Notes under the pieces: generated by a model
Seen by the model: only the letters and a program-made list of their open reading frames with translations
Databases searched by the model: none
What the model was told of the DNA's origin: nothing
Translations under genes and position numbers: made by a program
Part shown: positions 17,210 to 27,025 of the stretch, one piece after another
Layout: the number at the start of each line of letters is the position of its first letter
Position numbering within the stretch: position 1 is the first letter of the stretch
Assembly (NCBI GenBank): GCA_963717155.1
Contig: OY970326.1
Span: 1,364,001 to 1,428,000, forward strand
Direction of reading: 5' to 3'
From: G963717155 sp963717155
GTDB lineage: Bacteria > Actinomycetota > Thermoleophilia > Gaiellales > JALYLC01
DNA: 64,000 nucleotides

Positions 17210-18519
17210 GGCTCGCCGCACCGGTCCTGATCGAGCTGACCCGGGACGGGGAGGAGCTGCCACCCGGCTCGGTGCGCGAGCTCGTCGACGGCTTCCTCAG
17301 CGGCGAGGTCGCACCCGAGCAGATGAGCGCGTGGTGCATGGCGGTCGTCTTCCGGGGCCTCTCCGAGAGCGCGGTCGACGAGCTGTGCACGGCGATGCTG
17401 GAGTCGGGCGAGCGGCTCGACCTGAGCTCGCTCGGCCGCCGCGTCGTCGACAAGCACTCGACGGGCGGCGTCGGCGACAAGACGACGATCGCCCTCGCGC
17501 CCCTCGTCGCCGCATGCGACGTGCCCGTTGCCAAGATGTCGGGGCGGGGTCTCGCCCACACGGGCGGGACGCTCGACAAGCTCGAGGCGATTCCCGGCTT
17601 CCGAGTCGACCTCGACACCGATGAGCTGGTCGCACAGGTGCGGCGGATCGGCGTCGCGGTCGCCGCGCAGAGTGCCCGGCTCGCGCCCGCCGACGGTGCG
17701 CTGTACGCGCTGCGCGATGTCACGGGGACGGTGCCGGCTCCCGCGCTGATCGCGTCGTCGGTGATGAGCAAGAAGCTGGCGGCGGGGGCCGACGCGATCC
17801 TGCTCGACGTGAAGGTCGGAGACGGCGCGTTCTGCCGCACCATCGACGAGGCTCGTGCGCTCGCGCTGCTCATGCGCGGGCTCGGCGAGCGGGCCGGAGT
17901 GCCGACGATCTGCGAGCTCACGCGCATGGAGGAACCCCTCGGGTTCGCCGTCGGGAACGCCGTGGAGACGGCGGAGGCGTTCGACCTGCTGCGCGGTGAG
18001 GGACCCGGCGACCTGCGCGAGCTGGTGCTCGCCTCCGCCGGCCGGATGCTCGCGATGTCGGATCTCGGGATCGACGAGGCGGAGGGGCGCAATCGCGCCA
18101 CGCAGGCGATCGCATCGGGCGCCGCGGTCGCGTGCGCCGAGCGCTGGGTCGAGGCACAGGGGGGCGATCCGCGCGTCGTGGCCGATCCCTGGTCGGCGCT
18201 CGAGCGCGCGCCCGTCGAGGCGGAGGTGCCTGCGCCGCGGTCCGGCAACGTCTCGGCCTGCCACGCACTCGCGATCGGCCGCGCCGCGATGGCGCTCGGG
18301 GCCGGCCGCGCGCGCAAGGGCGAGCCGGTCGATCACGCCGTCGGCGTCGTCCTCGTGCGCACGGTGGGAGACCGGGTCGAGCAGGGCGCTCCGCTCGCGC
18401 GCGTGCTCGGCCGCGATCGGGAGGCCGTCGCACGTGCGGTCGACGAGGTCGCCGCCGCCTATGCGATCGGCGACGACCCCGTCGAGCGCCCGGGACTGCT
18501 GCTCGAGACGATCGAGTAG
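17206..18519 (+). CDS. deoA: Pyrimidine-nucleoside/thymidine phosphorylase
   Basis: The 437-aa enzyme splits pyrimidine nucleosides with phosphate. GTG 17206 overlaps the deoB stop. The helical N-domain (SGEVAPEQMSAWCMAVVFRG) leads to the phosphate-binding DKHSTGGVGDKTT and the signature SGRGLAHTGGTLDKLEAIPG. The nucleoside site includes ALYALRDVTGTVP and SSVMSKKLAAGADAI. The C-terminal domain has the usual biotin-fold-like end (HAVGVVLVRTVGDRVEQG). Thymidine-specific and broad pyrimidine types cannot be separated. It converges with the dehydratase gene, 2 bp away. Confidence 0.93.
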   Translation: MRLAAPVLIELTRDGEELPPGSVRELVDGFLSGEVAPEQMSAWCMAVVFRGLSESAVDELCTAMLESGERLDLSSLGRRVVDKHSTGGVGDKTTIALAPLVAACDVPVAKMSGRGLAHTGGTLDKLEAIPGFRVDLDTDELVAQVRRIGVAVAAQSARLAPADGALYALRDVTGTVPAPALIASSVMSKKLAAGADAILLDVKVGDGAFCRTIDEARALALLMRGLGERAGVPTICELTRMEEPLGFAVGNAVETAEAFDLLRGEGPGDLRELVLASAGRMLAMSDLGIDEAEGRNRATQAIASGAAVACAERWVEAQGGDPRVVADPWSALERAPVEAEVPAPRSGNVSACHALAIGRAAMALGAGRARKGEPVDHAVGVVLVRTVGDRVEQGAPLARVLGRDREAVARAVDEVAAAYAIGDDPVERPGLLLETIE

Positions 18520-18521
18520 GC

Positions 18522-18809
18522 CTACCCCGCGAGCTCGTCGAACGCGCCCGCGAGCGTGAGGTCGTTCTCGGTGATGCCGCCGGCGCTGTGCGTCACGAGG
18601 TCGACGACGACCGTGCCGTACACGTTCGACCACTCGGGGTGGTGATCCATGCTCTGCGCGACGATCGCGGCGCGCGTCATGAACCCGAACGCCTCGATGA
18701 AGTTCGGGAAGCCGAGCTCGCGGTGCAGCTTCCCGTCGACGACCGACCACTCCGAGTGTGCGGCGAGGAACGCGTCGAGGGTGTCGCTGGAGACGGGTGC
18801 CGGGCTCAT
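18522..18809 (-). CDS. phhB: Pterin-4a-carbinolamine dehydratase
   Basis: The 95-aa product matches the small PCD/DCoH fold, which dehydrates 4a-hydroxy-tetrahydropterin. The active-site signature is DHHPEWSNVYGTVVVDLVTH followed by AGGIT. The start ATG 18809 overlaps the upstream aldehyde dehydrogenase stop in an ATGA junction, so the two are coupled on the minus strand. No aromatic amino acid hydroxylase is in the window, so its pterin partner is unknown; in many bacteria PCD serves molybdopterin or other pterin metabolism. Confidence 0.9.
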   Translation of the reverse strand: MSPAPVSSDTLDAFLAAHSEWSVVDGKLHRELGFPNFIEAFGFMTRAAIVAQSMDHHPEWSNVYGTVVVDLVTHSAGGITENDLTLAGAFDELAG

Positions 18810-20248
18810 GTCAGCGAGATGCCGACGTGCTTGATGTTCGTGTACTCCTCGACGGCGTAGATCGACTTGTCCTTGCCATAGCCCGACTGCTTGAAGCCGC
18901 CGTGGGGCATCTCGGACGCACCGCCGCCGTGGGTGTTGATCCACACGACTCCGAACTGGAGCGCCCGCGCGGCGCGCATCGCCCGTCCGACGTCACGCGT
19001 CCAGACCGATGCCGCCAGGCCGTAGTCGACGCCGTTCGCCCAGGCGATCGCATCGTCCTCGGAGGGGAAGCGCTGCACGGTCACGACCGGGCCGAAGACC
19101 TCGCGCTGCACGATCTCGCTGTCCTGCGAGACGCCTGCGATGATCGTGGGCTCGACGAAGGCGCCGGCTGCGCGCCCGGTGCCTCCGCCCGCGACCACCT
19201 CGGCTCCGGACGCCGTCGCGCGCTCGAGGAAGCCGAGCACGCGCTCCTGCTGCGCGGTGGAGACGAGCGGGCCCATCTCGATGTCGTCGTCGACGAGCGG
19301 ATCGCCGAACGCGATGCTCTTGACTGCCGGCTCGAGCGCGGAGAGCAGGTCGTCGTGCACCCGCGGGCCGGCCAGGATGCGCGTTGCCGCTGTGCAGTCC
19401 TGCCCCGAGTTGTAGAAGCCGGCGTCACGGATGCCCGCCGCCACGGCTTCGAGGTCGGCATCGTCGAACACGATCACGGGCGCCTTGCCGCCAAGCTCGA
19501 GGTGGACGCGCTTGAGCGACGTCGCGGCTGCGCGGGCGACCTCCTTGCCGGTCGCGACGTCGCCGGTCAGCGAGACCATGCGCACCTTCGGGTGGCGCAC
19601 GATCCCGGCCCCGGCCGGCTCGCCGTCGCCGGTGATGACGTTCAGCACGCCCGCGGGCAGGATCCCTTCGATCAGCTGCATCAGGCGCAGCAGCGAGAGC
19701 GGGGTCTGCTCGGACGGCTTGAGGACGACGGTGTTGCCCGTGACGACCGCCGGGCCGAACTTCCAGACCGCCATCATCAGCGGGTAGTTCCACGGTGCGA
19801 TCTGGCCGACGACTCCGATCGGCTCGCGCCGGACCAGCGAGGTGAGTCCCTGGCGGTACTCGCCGGCGGGCAGGCCCGCGAGCGTGCGCGCTGCGCCTGC
19901 GAAGAAGCGCAGGTTGTCGGAGCACGTCGCCATCTCGCCCGTCGCGAACCGCAACGGCTTGCCGACGTTGAGCGACTCGATGCGGCCGAGGTCGTCGCGG
20001 TTCGCGTCGATCACGTCGGCGATCCGCAGGAGCGCGCGCGCCCGATCGCGGGGCACCGTCTCGCTCCACTTCGGGAAGGCGGCCTCGGCCGCGCGCACCG
20101 CGCGATCGACGTCTGCCTCGTTCGAGGCAGGCGTCTCGCCGATCACCTCGCCCGTCGCGGGATTCACGACCTCGATCGATCCGTCGCCGAGCGGCTCGAC
20201 CCACTCGCCGCCGACGTAGTTCCGCCATTGCTGAACTGTCGCGCTCAT
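18806..20248 (-). CDS. Aldehyde dehydrogenase, aminobutyraldehyde/betaine aldehyde type
   Basis: The 480-aa NAD(P)-dependent dehydrogenase starts at ATG 20248. Catalytic residues are visible: the Asn of PWNYPLMMAVWK, the Glu of HLELGGKAP and the Cys of NSGQDCTAATRIL. The C-terminal MPHGGFKQSGYGKDKS is typical of gamma-aminobutyraldehyde dehydrogenases (YdcW/PuuC-like) and relatives. A distant polyamine-type module lies at 41-44.8 kb, so oxidation of an aminoaldehyde from polyamine breakdown is plausible but inferred. A longer upstream open frame has no family similarity, so the internal ATG is preferred. It diverges from mutM, leaving a 65-bp gap. Confidence 0.87.
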   Translation of the reverse strand: MSATVQQWRNYVGGEWVEPLGDGSIEVVNPATGEVIGETPASNEADVDRAVRAAEAAFPKWSETVPRDRARALLRIADVIDANRDDLGRIESLNVGKPLRFATGEMATCSDNLRFFAGAARTLAGLPAGEYRQGLTSLVRREPIGVVGQIAPWNYPLMMAVWKFGPAVVTGNTVVLKPSEQTPLSLLRLMQLIEGILPAGVLNVITGDGEPAGAGIVRHPKVRMVSLTGDVATGKEVARAAATSLKRVHLELGGKAPVIVFDDADLEAVAAGIRDAGFYNSGQDCTAATRILAGPRVHDDLLSALEPAVKSIAFGDPLVDDDIEMGPLVSTAQQERVLGFLERATASGAEVVAGGGTGRAAGAFVEPTIIAGVSQDSEIVQREVFGPVVTVQRFPSEDDAIAWANGVDYGLAASVWTRDVGRAMRAARALQFGVVWINTHGGGASEMPHGGFKQSGYGKDKSIYAVEEYTNIKHVGISLT

Positions 20249-20313
20249 GCTCGTCCTCGCCTCATGGTCTCTCGTAGTCTGGTCGCTCGTGATCGAGACC
20301 GAGCATACCGCCG

Positions 20314-21183
20314 GTGCCTGAGCTTCCCGAGGTCGAGACCGTGCGCACGAGACTGGCTCCGCACGTCGAGGGCCGGACGATCGCTCGCGCCCGCATCGAC
20401 GACGTGCGACTCGTGCGCCCCGAGCTGCCCGACACGATCGCGGCCGCCCTGACGGGGCTCGCGGTGGAGCGCGTCGAGCGCCGCGGCAAGTACCTGTTGC
20501 TGCGCCTCGACGACGGCGAGACGCTGGCGATTCACCTGCGGATGACCGGGAACCTCCTGCGCCGTGCCGCGGGCGAGGAGGCTCCTCGGGCGCTTCGCGC
20601 CGAGCTGGAGCTCGACGACGGCACGATCGTCGGATACACCGACCTGCGCCGCTTCGGGACGTGGGAGCTGCTGCGCGACGACGAGGCGCTCGCGGCGTTC
20701 CTGGCACTCCGGCTCGGACCCGAGCCATTCTCGGACGCGTTCTCGCCCGAGTTCCTGCACGCGTCGCTACGTCGCCGGGAGGCGCCGATCAAGGCCGTCC
20801 TGCTCGACCAGCGCGTGGTCGCGGGACTCGGCAACATCTACGCCGACGAGGCGCTGTGGGCGGCGAAGATCCATCCGGAGCTGCCCGCGTCGCGTCTGCG
20901 CCGTGCCGACGTCGAACGGCTCCACGGCGCGATCCGGGACGTGCTTACGGCCGGTATCGCGGCGCAGGGCGCATCGATCCGCGATTACCGGATGCCGGAC
21001 GGCGGTCACGGGTCGGCCCAGGAGCGCTTCGCCGCCTACGGGCGCACGGGTCTGCCGTGTCCGCGCTGCGGCACTCCGATCAAGCGCCTGGTCGTCGGGC
21101 AGCGCGGCACGCACTTCTGCCCGCACTGCCAGAAGCTGCCGCGTAGCAGCGAGAAAGGCCCGCCGCCCGATCGTCTAGGCTGA
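20314..21183 (+). CDS. mutM: Formamidopyrimidine-DNA glycosylase (Fpg/MutM)
   Basis: The 289-aa bifunctional glycosylase/AP lyase removes 8-oxoguanine. The mature N-terminus PELPEVETVRTRLAPH supplies the catalytic Pro and Glu, and IHLRMTGNL the conserved Lys-region loop. The H2TH domain has LLDQRVVAGLGNIYADEALW. The C-terminal zinc finger is CPRCG with CPHCQ. GTG 20314 is the only start that puts Pro at position 2. It is followed 8 bp later by recO. Confidence 0.95.
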   Translation: MPELPEVETVRTRLAPHVEGRTIARARIDDVRLVRPELPDTIAAALTGLAVERVERRGKYLLLRLDDGETLAIHLRMTGNLLRRAAGEEAPRALRAELELDDGTIVGYTDLRRFGTWELLRDDEALAAFLALRLGPEPFSDAFSPEFLHASLRRREAPIKAVLLDQRVVAGLGNIYADEALWAAKIHPELPASRLRRADVERLHGAIRDVLTAGIAAQGASIRDYRMPDGGHGSAQERFAAYGRTGLPCPRCGTPIKRLVVGQRGTHFCPHCQKLPRSSEKGPPPDRLG

Positions 21184-21191
21184 TTCGAGCG

Positions 21192-21930
21192 ATGGGCAGG
21201 ACGATCCAGGCAGAGGGCGTGATCCTGCGCTCGCTGCGGCTGGGCGAGGCCGACCGCGTGCTGCACGTCTACACGCGAGAGCGTGGTCGGGTCGGAGTCG
21301 TCGCGAAGGGCGTGCGGCGCACCCGGTCGCGCTTTGGCGCCCGCCTCGAGCCGCTCACCCGCGTCAATCTCATGCTGCATCTCGGTCGCGGCGAGCTCGG
21401 CACCGTGACCGGCGCCGACATCGTCGCGAGCCACCGGCTCGTCCGCGAGGACCCGGACCGGCTCGCGGTGGGGCTCGCGGGTGCCGAGACCGTCGCGCGG
21501 TTGTTCGCGGAGGGCGAGGCCTCGCCGAAGGCCTTCGAGGCCCTCTGCCGTTTTCTCGAGGCGCTCGAGACGCGGGCCGCTCCGTCCCGGCCGATCGCGC
21601 GCGAGCCCCTGCTGCTCGCCCTCGGACTCAAGCTGCACTGGGTCGCCGGGTTCGCGCCGGTTCTCGACCGGTGCGCCAACTGCGGGGCGGTCGACTCGTT
21701 CGCTCGCGCGGTTCTCGGCCGCGACCGGTGGCGCGATGTGCGGTGCTTGCCCGGGCGGGTTCGCGATCCGCCCCGACACGATCGCGGCACTCGGCGCGCT
21801 GCTTCGCGCGCCGCTCGCCGAGGCGCCTGCGCTGCCGGGCCCACTCGCCGCCGAGGTCGCGCGCGCGATCGCCGAGCTGCACGCCGAGCACGGCGGGTTC
21901 CGGCTGCGCTCGCTGGCCCTCGCCGGGTGA
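21192..21930 (+). CDS. recO: DNA repair protein RecO (one frame break)
   Basis: The product is about 245 aa. The N-terminal OB fold (TIQAEGVILRSLRLGEADRV, VAKGVRRTRSRFGARLEP) is followed by helices and a zinc site (CANCG, then CGACPGG). RecO loads RecA with RecR at gaps. One extra base around 21700-21712 shifts the frame between the two Cys pairs; the second frame resumes ARFSAATGGAMCGACPGGF and runs to the stop at 21930, overlapping the next gene's GTG. The break looks like a sequence error. Confidence 0.9.
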
Positions 21931-23221
21931 GCAAACGCGCCCTGGCGCTTGCCGCGGCCGCTCTCGCGGCGACGGCGGTGCTGCTGGTGCTCGAGCGGGC
22001 CCTGGTCGGGATTCCGTTCGGGAGCGACGCGTACTCCTACCTCGTGTGGGGCCGGGACGCCGTCGAGCACGGCACGACGCACCACTCGCAGTTCGACTAC
22101 ACGGTGCCCAAGCCGCTCGAGCTCGGAGTCGCGGCGTTCGGGCAGCTCATCGGCGCTCCGCTCGCGCTGTTCGGCGGCTGGACGGTGCTCGGCCAGCTCG
22201 GCGCGGTAGCGGCCGTCGCGCTGCTCGCCGGCCGTCTCGGCGGCCCGCGCGCGGCGGTCGCGGGCGGCATCCTCGCGCTCGCGCTGCCGGTGCTGTGGCG
22301 AGGCGGGCCGGCGGGCGACTCGAACGTGCCGTACGCCGCGCTGGTGGTGGCGGCTGCCGCCTTCCCGGCGGCGACGGTTCCGAGCGCCGCGTTGCTCGGG
22401 GTGGCGGGCCTGCTGCGCCCGGAGGCCTGGGGTCTCGCGGTGATCGCCGCAGTGCTGGGCTGGCACCGGGCCGACGGCCGCGAGCGTCTCGCGACGCTCG
22501 CGTCCATCGTCGTACCGCCCGTGCTCTGGCTCGGCCTCGATCGCATCTTCACCGGCGACGCGCTGTGGTCGCAGCACGTGCTGGATCGCTACGACGCCCG
22601 CTTCCACCCACCGCACATCGCGCTCGGGGACCTCGCCACGACGCTCGTGCATCGCGTCGACCCGACGCTCGGCTGGCCGCTCCTCGTGCTCGCGGTCGTC
22701 GCCCTCGGCGTGAGCCTCGCCCGCCGCCCCGTCGAGCCCGCCGCAGCCTTCGCGGTCGCGCTCGGCGGCGCTGCTGGTGGTGCAGGTGGCGCGGGGCGCG
22801 GTCACGAACGACGACCTGGGACGCATGCTCACCGTGCTCGCGCTGCTCGGCACTGCGGGGGGCGCTGCACTCCTCGCGTCGCTTCCTGGCCGAGCGCTTC
22901 CCGCGGTCGTCGTGGTGCTGTGCCTCTCGTTCGTCGCCGTTCCGGTGAGGGATGCCGTCCGCGCGATGCATCGCCAGGGCGACGCGGCGAGCAAGCTCGA
23001 GGACCGGGTCGGTCCCGACGCTGCGGCAGCGACCGCCGGCGGGCGTGGTCGCTGTGGATCGAGCCTGGCAGGGTGCCGTCGCGCTGTACTCCGGGTTTCC
23101 CCGTCGCCGGATCGTCCCGCTCGGGGCGGTCGGGCGCGAGGTGGGGCCTGCCACGGTCGGCGCGCGCGTCCGCGTGCACCCTCCGGTGGTGACCCTCGCA
23201 TACCGTTCGTTGTCCCCGTGA
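21927..23221 (+). CDS. Polytopic membrane protein, possible glycosyltransferase-like (two frame breaks)
   Basis: About 431 aa in total, beginning at GTG 21927, which overlaps the recO stop. There are some ten hydrophobic stretches (LALAAAALAATAVLLVL, AVAAVALLAG, LLVLAVVALGVSL, ALPAVVVVLCLSFVAV). The loop after the first helix (FGSDAYSYLVWGRDAVEHG) resembles GT-C fold or ArnT-like mannosyltransferases but no DxD was confirmed. Frame changes near 22764-22770 and 23012-23015 each reflect one extra base. The last frame ends at the TGA overlapped by glyQ. Function uncertain. Confidence 0.65.
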
Positions 23222-24098
23222 GCGTCCCGAGCCCGCCCGCCACCTACCAGGAGCTGATCGCCCGCCTCCAGGACTTCTGGATGAAGGAGGGCTGCGTCGT
23301 CATGCAGCCCTACCACACGGAGGTCGGCGCGGGCACGTTCAACCCGGCCACGTTCCTGCGCTGCCTGGACTCGCGTCCGTGGCGCGTCGCCTACGTCGAG
23401 CCGTCGATCCGCCCGGCCGACGGCCGGTACGGCGAGAACCCCTACCGCTTCGGCCACTACTACCAGTACCAGGTGCTGCTGAAGCCCTCGCCGGACGACG
23501 TCCTCGAGACGTACGTCCGGCTCGCTCGAGGCGCTCGGCGTCGATCCACGCGCCCATGACCTGCGGTTCGTCGAGGACAACTGGGAGGGCCCGACGCTCG
23601 GCGCCTGGGGTGCGGGCTGGGAGGTCTGGCTCGACGGCATGGAGGTCACGCAGTTCACCTACTTCCAGCAGGTCGGCGGGCTCGACCTCGACCCGATCTC
23701 GGTCGAGCTGACGTACGGCCTCGAGCGGCTCGCGATGTACCTGCAGGGCGTCGAGAGCGCGTTCGACGTGATCTGGGCGCCCGGCGTCACCTGGGGAGAC
23801 GTCTATCGCGAGTACGAGCGGCAGTGGTCGATCTACAACTTCGAGGTCGCGGACACGGAGGTGCTCCAGCGGCACTTCGAGGACCACGAGCGCGAGTGCG
23901 CGCGCTGCCTCGAGCGCCTCGATCCCGCTCGCCGCGTACGACCAGGTGCTGAAGTGCTCGCACGCCTTCAACCTGCTCGACGCGCGCGGTGCGATCTCGG
24001 TGACCGACCGCGTCGCCTACATCGGGCGGGTGCGGAACCTCGCGCGGAGGGTTGCGCAGGCGCACCTCGCCATGGTCGAGCCCGCCGTCGACGCGTGA
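23218..24098 (+). CDS. glyQ: Glycyl-tRNA synthetase alpha subunit (two frame breaks)
   Basis: The catalytic alpha subunit of the bacterial alpha2-beta2 GlyRS is about 292 aa. Motifs include LQDFWMKEGCVVMQPYHTEV, AYVEPSIRPADGRYGENP, QYQVLLKPSP, LDGMEVTQFTYFQQVGG and LTYGLERLAMY. Frame breaks near 23520 and 23921 are each one extra base; joined, the sequence runs normally to the stop at 24096-24098, which overlaps the GTG of glyS. Alanyl-type GlyRS of many actinobacteria is a single chain, so this two-subunit form is informative about lineage. Confidence 0.92.
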
Positions 24099-26148
24099 GC
24101 ACGTTCCTCGTCGAGATCGGGTGCGAGGAGCTGCCGGCGAACGCGTGCGAGGCGGCGCTGGCGCAGGCCGCGCCGCTCGTCGAGCGCCTGCTCCTCGAGC
24201 GGCGGCTCGCCGCGAGCTCCGTCAGGGCGCTCGTCGCGCCGCGCCGCATCGCGGTCATCGCAGAGGACGTGCCGGTCGGCACAGGCAGCCGATCGTCTCG
24301 TGCACCGCGGCCCGCCGGAGTCGGTGGCCTTCGGGCCCGACGGCGAGCCGACGGCCGCCGGCGCGGGCTTCGCGCGCCGGCACCACATGGCGGCGGGCGC
24401 GCTCGTGCGGCGCGACGGGTTCGTGTTCGCCGAGGTCGACGCCGATGCGCGACCCGCCTCGGAGGTGCTGCCCGAGGTCGTCCACGGTCTCGTCGAGGGC
24501 CTCGCGTTCCCGAAGAACATGCGCTGGGGCAGCGAGCAGCTGCGCTTCGCACGCCCGATCCGCTGGCTCGTCTGCCTGCATGGCAGCGACGTCATCGAGG
24601 TCGAGCTCGGCAGCGTGCGCTCGGGGCGCACGTCGCGCGGCCACCGCTTCCTCGGCGGCGAGGTCGAGCTGGCCGACGCGAGCGCCTACGAGCGCGAGCT
24701 GTCCGGCGCCTTCGTGCTGGCCGATGCAGATCGTCGCCGCGAGTCGATCGAGCACGGGCTCGCCGAGCATCCCGGCTGGGCCGATCCGGCGGGGGTCATG
24801 CGCGAGGTCGTGTACCTCGCGGAGTGGCCGACCGTGCTGCGCGGCTCGTTCCCGGAGCGGTTCCTCGATCTCCCGGACCGCGTGATCATCACGGTCATGC
24901 AGAGCCATCAGCGGTACTTCCCGCTGCTCACCCCCGAGGGGCGTCCCCGTTCGCACTTCTGCTTCGTCGCCAACTCGGGGCCCGCCGCGGCCGAGACGGT
25001 CGTCACGGGCAACGAGCGCGTCGTCCGCGGCCGTCTCGACGACGCGGCGTTCTCGCTCGCGAAGGACCTCGAGGTCGGGCTCGAGGGGCTCGCGAGCGGT
25101 CTCGGCCGCATCAGCTTCCACGCCCGCGCCGGGTCGCTCGCCGACAAGACGGCGCGCATCGAGGCGCTCGTCGCCATGCTCGCGGACGAGATCTCGAGCG
25201 ATGCCGCAGACGCGCGAGCACGCGCTCGTGGCCGCGCGCCTCGCCAAGGCCGACCAGGCCTCGCGGCTGGTCGGCGAGTTCGCCGAGCTCGAGGGGTACG
25301 TCGGCGCCGTCTACGCACGACGGGCCGGCCTGCCCGAGCCGGTCGCGGAGGCGATCGGCGAGCAGTACCTGCCCGACGCAGCCGGCGCGGCGGCCCCCGG
25401 GAGCCTCGCCGGGGCGCTCGTCGCCCTCGCGGACAAGCTCGACAGCGTTGCAACGGCGTTCGGGCTGGGGGAGCAGCCGACGGGCTCGCGCGACCCCTAC
25501 GGGCTGCGTCGAGCGGCTGCCGGCGTCGTCACGATCGCGCTCGGCCGCAAGCTCTCGCTCGACCTGTCGGCGCTCGCGGCGCACGATCTCGCGCTGCACG
25601 AGCGCCAGGGGTCGGACATGCAGCGACCACCCGACGAGGTGGTCGCCGAGGTCGTCTCGTTCATCCTCGACCGTGTCGATGCGGCGCTCGACGCCGAGGG
25701 CATCCCGACCGAGACGCTGCGCGCCGCGCGCGGCGCAGAGGTCACCGACCCGCTTGCCCACGCCGAGCTGGCCCGCGCGCTCCACAGCGCCGGGCCGGTG
25801 CTCTCCGAGGCGCGCCAGGCGCTCGAGCGCTGCCGGCGCATCGCGGGTCGTGCAGCGGGCGAGGCGGCGAGCACGGTCTCGCTCGAGCTGCTGCGCGAGG
25901 CGGCCGAGGTCGAGCTCGCAGAGCTGCTGGTCGCAATCGGGCCGCGCATCGCCGAGGCCGCGGCGGCGAGGGACTTCGCGAACGGCCTGCGCGCCGCTGC
26001 CGAGCTCGCGCCCGCGATCGACCGCTTCTTCACCGACGTGATGGTGATGGACGACGACCCGGCCATCCGGGCGAACCGCCTGCGGCTGATGGTCGACGTC
26101 GTCGACGCGACGCGACCGATCGGCGACCTCTCCATGCTCCCCGGGTAA
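24095..26148 (+). CDS. glyS: Glycyl-tRNA synthetase beta subunit (two frame breaks)
   Basis: About 684 aa; starts at GTG 24095 with STFLVEIGCEELPA, a diagnostic N-terminus. Other signatures are FPKNMRWGSEQLRFARPIRW, VITVMQSHQRYFPL, FVANSGP, the HD-like core (ALVAARLAKADQASRLVGEF) and the C-terminal DPYGLRRAAAGV. Frames change near 24287 (extra A) and 25212-25216 (extra C). The beta subunit binds tRNA-Gly and is needed with GlyQ. The stop TAA doubles as the first bases of the next gene's -10 box. Confidence 0.92.
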
Positions 26149-26151
26149 GTT
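26146..26151 (+). promoter_or_regulatory. Leaderless-type -10 box for the PPDK regulator
   Basis: TAAGTT preceded by G; its TAA is the glyS stop. Eight nt separate it from the ATG at 26160, with no ribosome site. Confidence 0.55.
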
Positions 26152-26159
26152 CCCCGACC

Positions 26160-27003
26160 ATGGATGGTCGATCGAGCAAGCGTGCCGCGAAGACGATCGA
26201 GATCCACCTGTTCTCGGACTCGACCGGCGATACGGCCGCGCGCGTCGCGCGCGCGGCGCAGACGCAGTTCTCGGGGCACCCGACGGTGCTCGTCCGGCAC
26301 CCCCGGGTGACGACGCTCGATGGCCTCGAGGCCGCCTACGGCCGCCTGGCCGGACGCTCGCACGTCGCGGTCCTCTTCACGATCGTCGATCGCGAGCTGC
26401 GACGGGCGCTCTCGGAGATGTGCGAGCGCGACGGCATCGCCTGCTGCGACCTCCTGGGGCCGCCGCTCGAGGCCCTGGGCCAGGCTGCAGGGCACGAGGC
26501 CGACCTGGTGTCCGGGTCGGCCGATCGCGCTCGACGCCGACTACTTCCGGCGCGTCGCCGCGATGGAGTTCGTCGTCAAGCACGACGACGGCCTCGCGGG
26601 CGAGGGGCTCGCCGAGGCCGAGATCGTGCTCGTCGGTGTCTCGCGGACCGGGAAGACGCCGCTCTCCATGTACCTCGGCTACCTCGGGTACAAGACTGCG
26701 AACGTCCCGCTGGTGCGCGGGATCGAGCCGCCGGCGCACCTCTTCGCGATCGAGGCCGCGCGGGTGGTCGGGCTCACGATCGACGCCGAGCGGCTGGCGC
26801 GCATCCGCGGCCGGCGCCTGCGCGCGCTCGGGGCTCGCTCGCGCGACGGGTATGCCGAGCTCGAGCGCATCATGGCGGAGCTCGACGAGGCGACGGCCGT
26901 CCACCGACGGCTCGGCTGCCCCGTGCTCGACGTCACGAGCCTTGCCGTCGAGGAGGCCGCCCAGCGCGTCGTCGAGCTGGTCGACGCGCGGCGCTCGCAA
27001 TGA
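26160..27003 (+). CDS. Pyruvate,phosphate dikinase regulatory protein, DUF299 (one frame break)
   Basis: The product is about 281 aa. Members of this family are bifunctional: they inactivate PPDK by ADP-dependent phosphorylation of an active-site Thr and reactivate it by phosphorolysis. Visible motifs are IHLFSDSTGDTAARVARAA at the N-terminus, DADYFRRVAAMEFVVKHDDG, the P-loop GVSRTGKTPLSMYL and YKTANVPLVRGIEPP. One extra base near 26514-26521 shifts the frame in the middle. It lies directly upstream of ppdK, confirming the pairing, although ppdK also has its own promoter box. Confidence 0.92.
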
Positions 27004-27011
27004 CAGCGGGG

Positions 27012-27017
27012 TATGTT
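27012..27017 (+). promoter_or_regulatory. Leaderless-type -10 box for ppdK
   Basis: TATGTT preceded by G, with 8 nt to the ATG at 27026. It suggests that ppdK can be made separately from its regulator. Confidence 0.6.
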
Positions 27018-27025
27018 CCAGGGCG

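Noticed and set aside
23218..26148. Frame breaks in glyQ and glyS taken as pseudogenes
   Set aside because: All motifs of both subunits are present on either side of single-base changes, and no other glycyl-tRNA synthetase is seen here.
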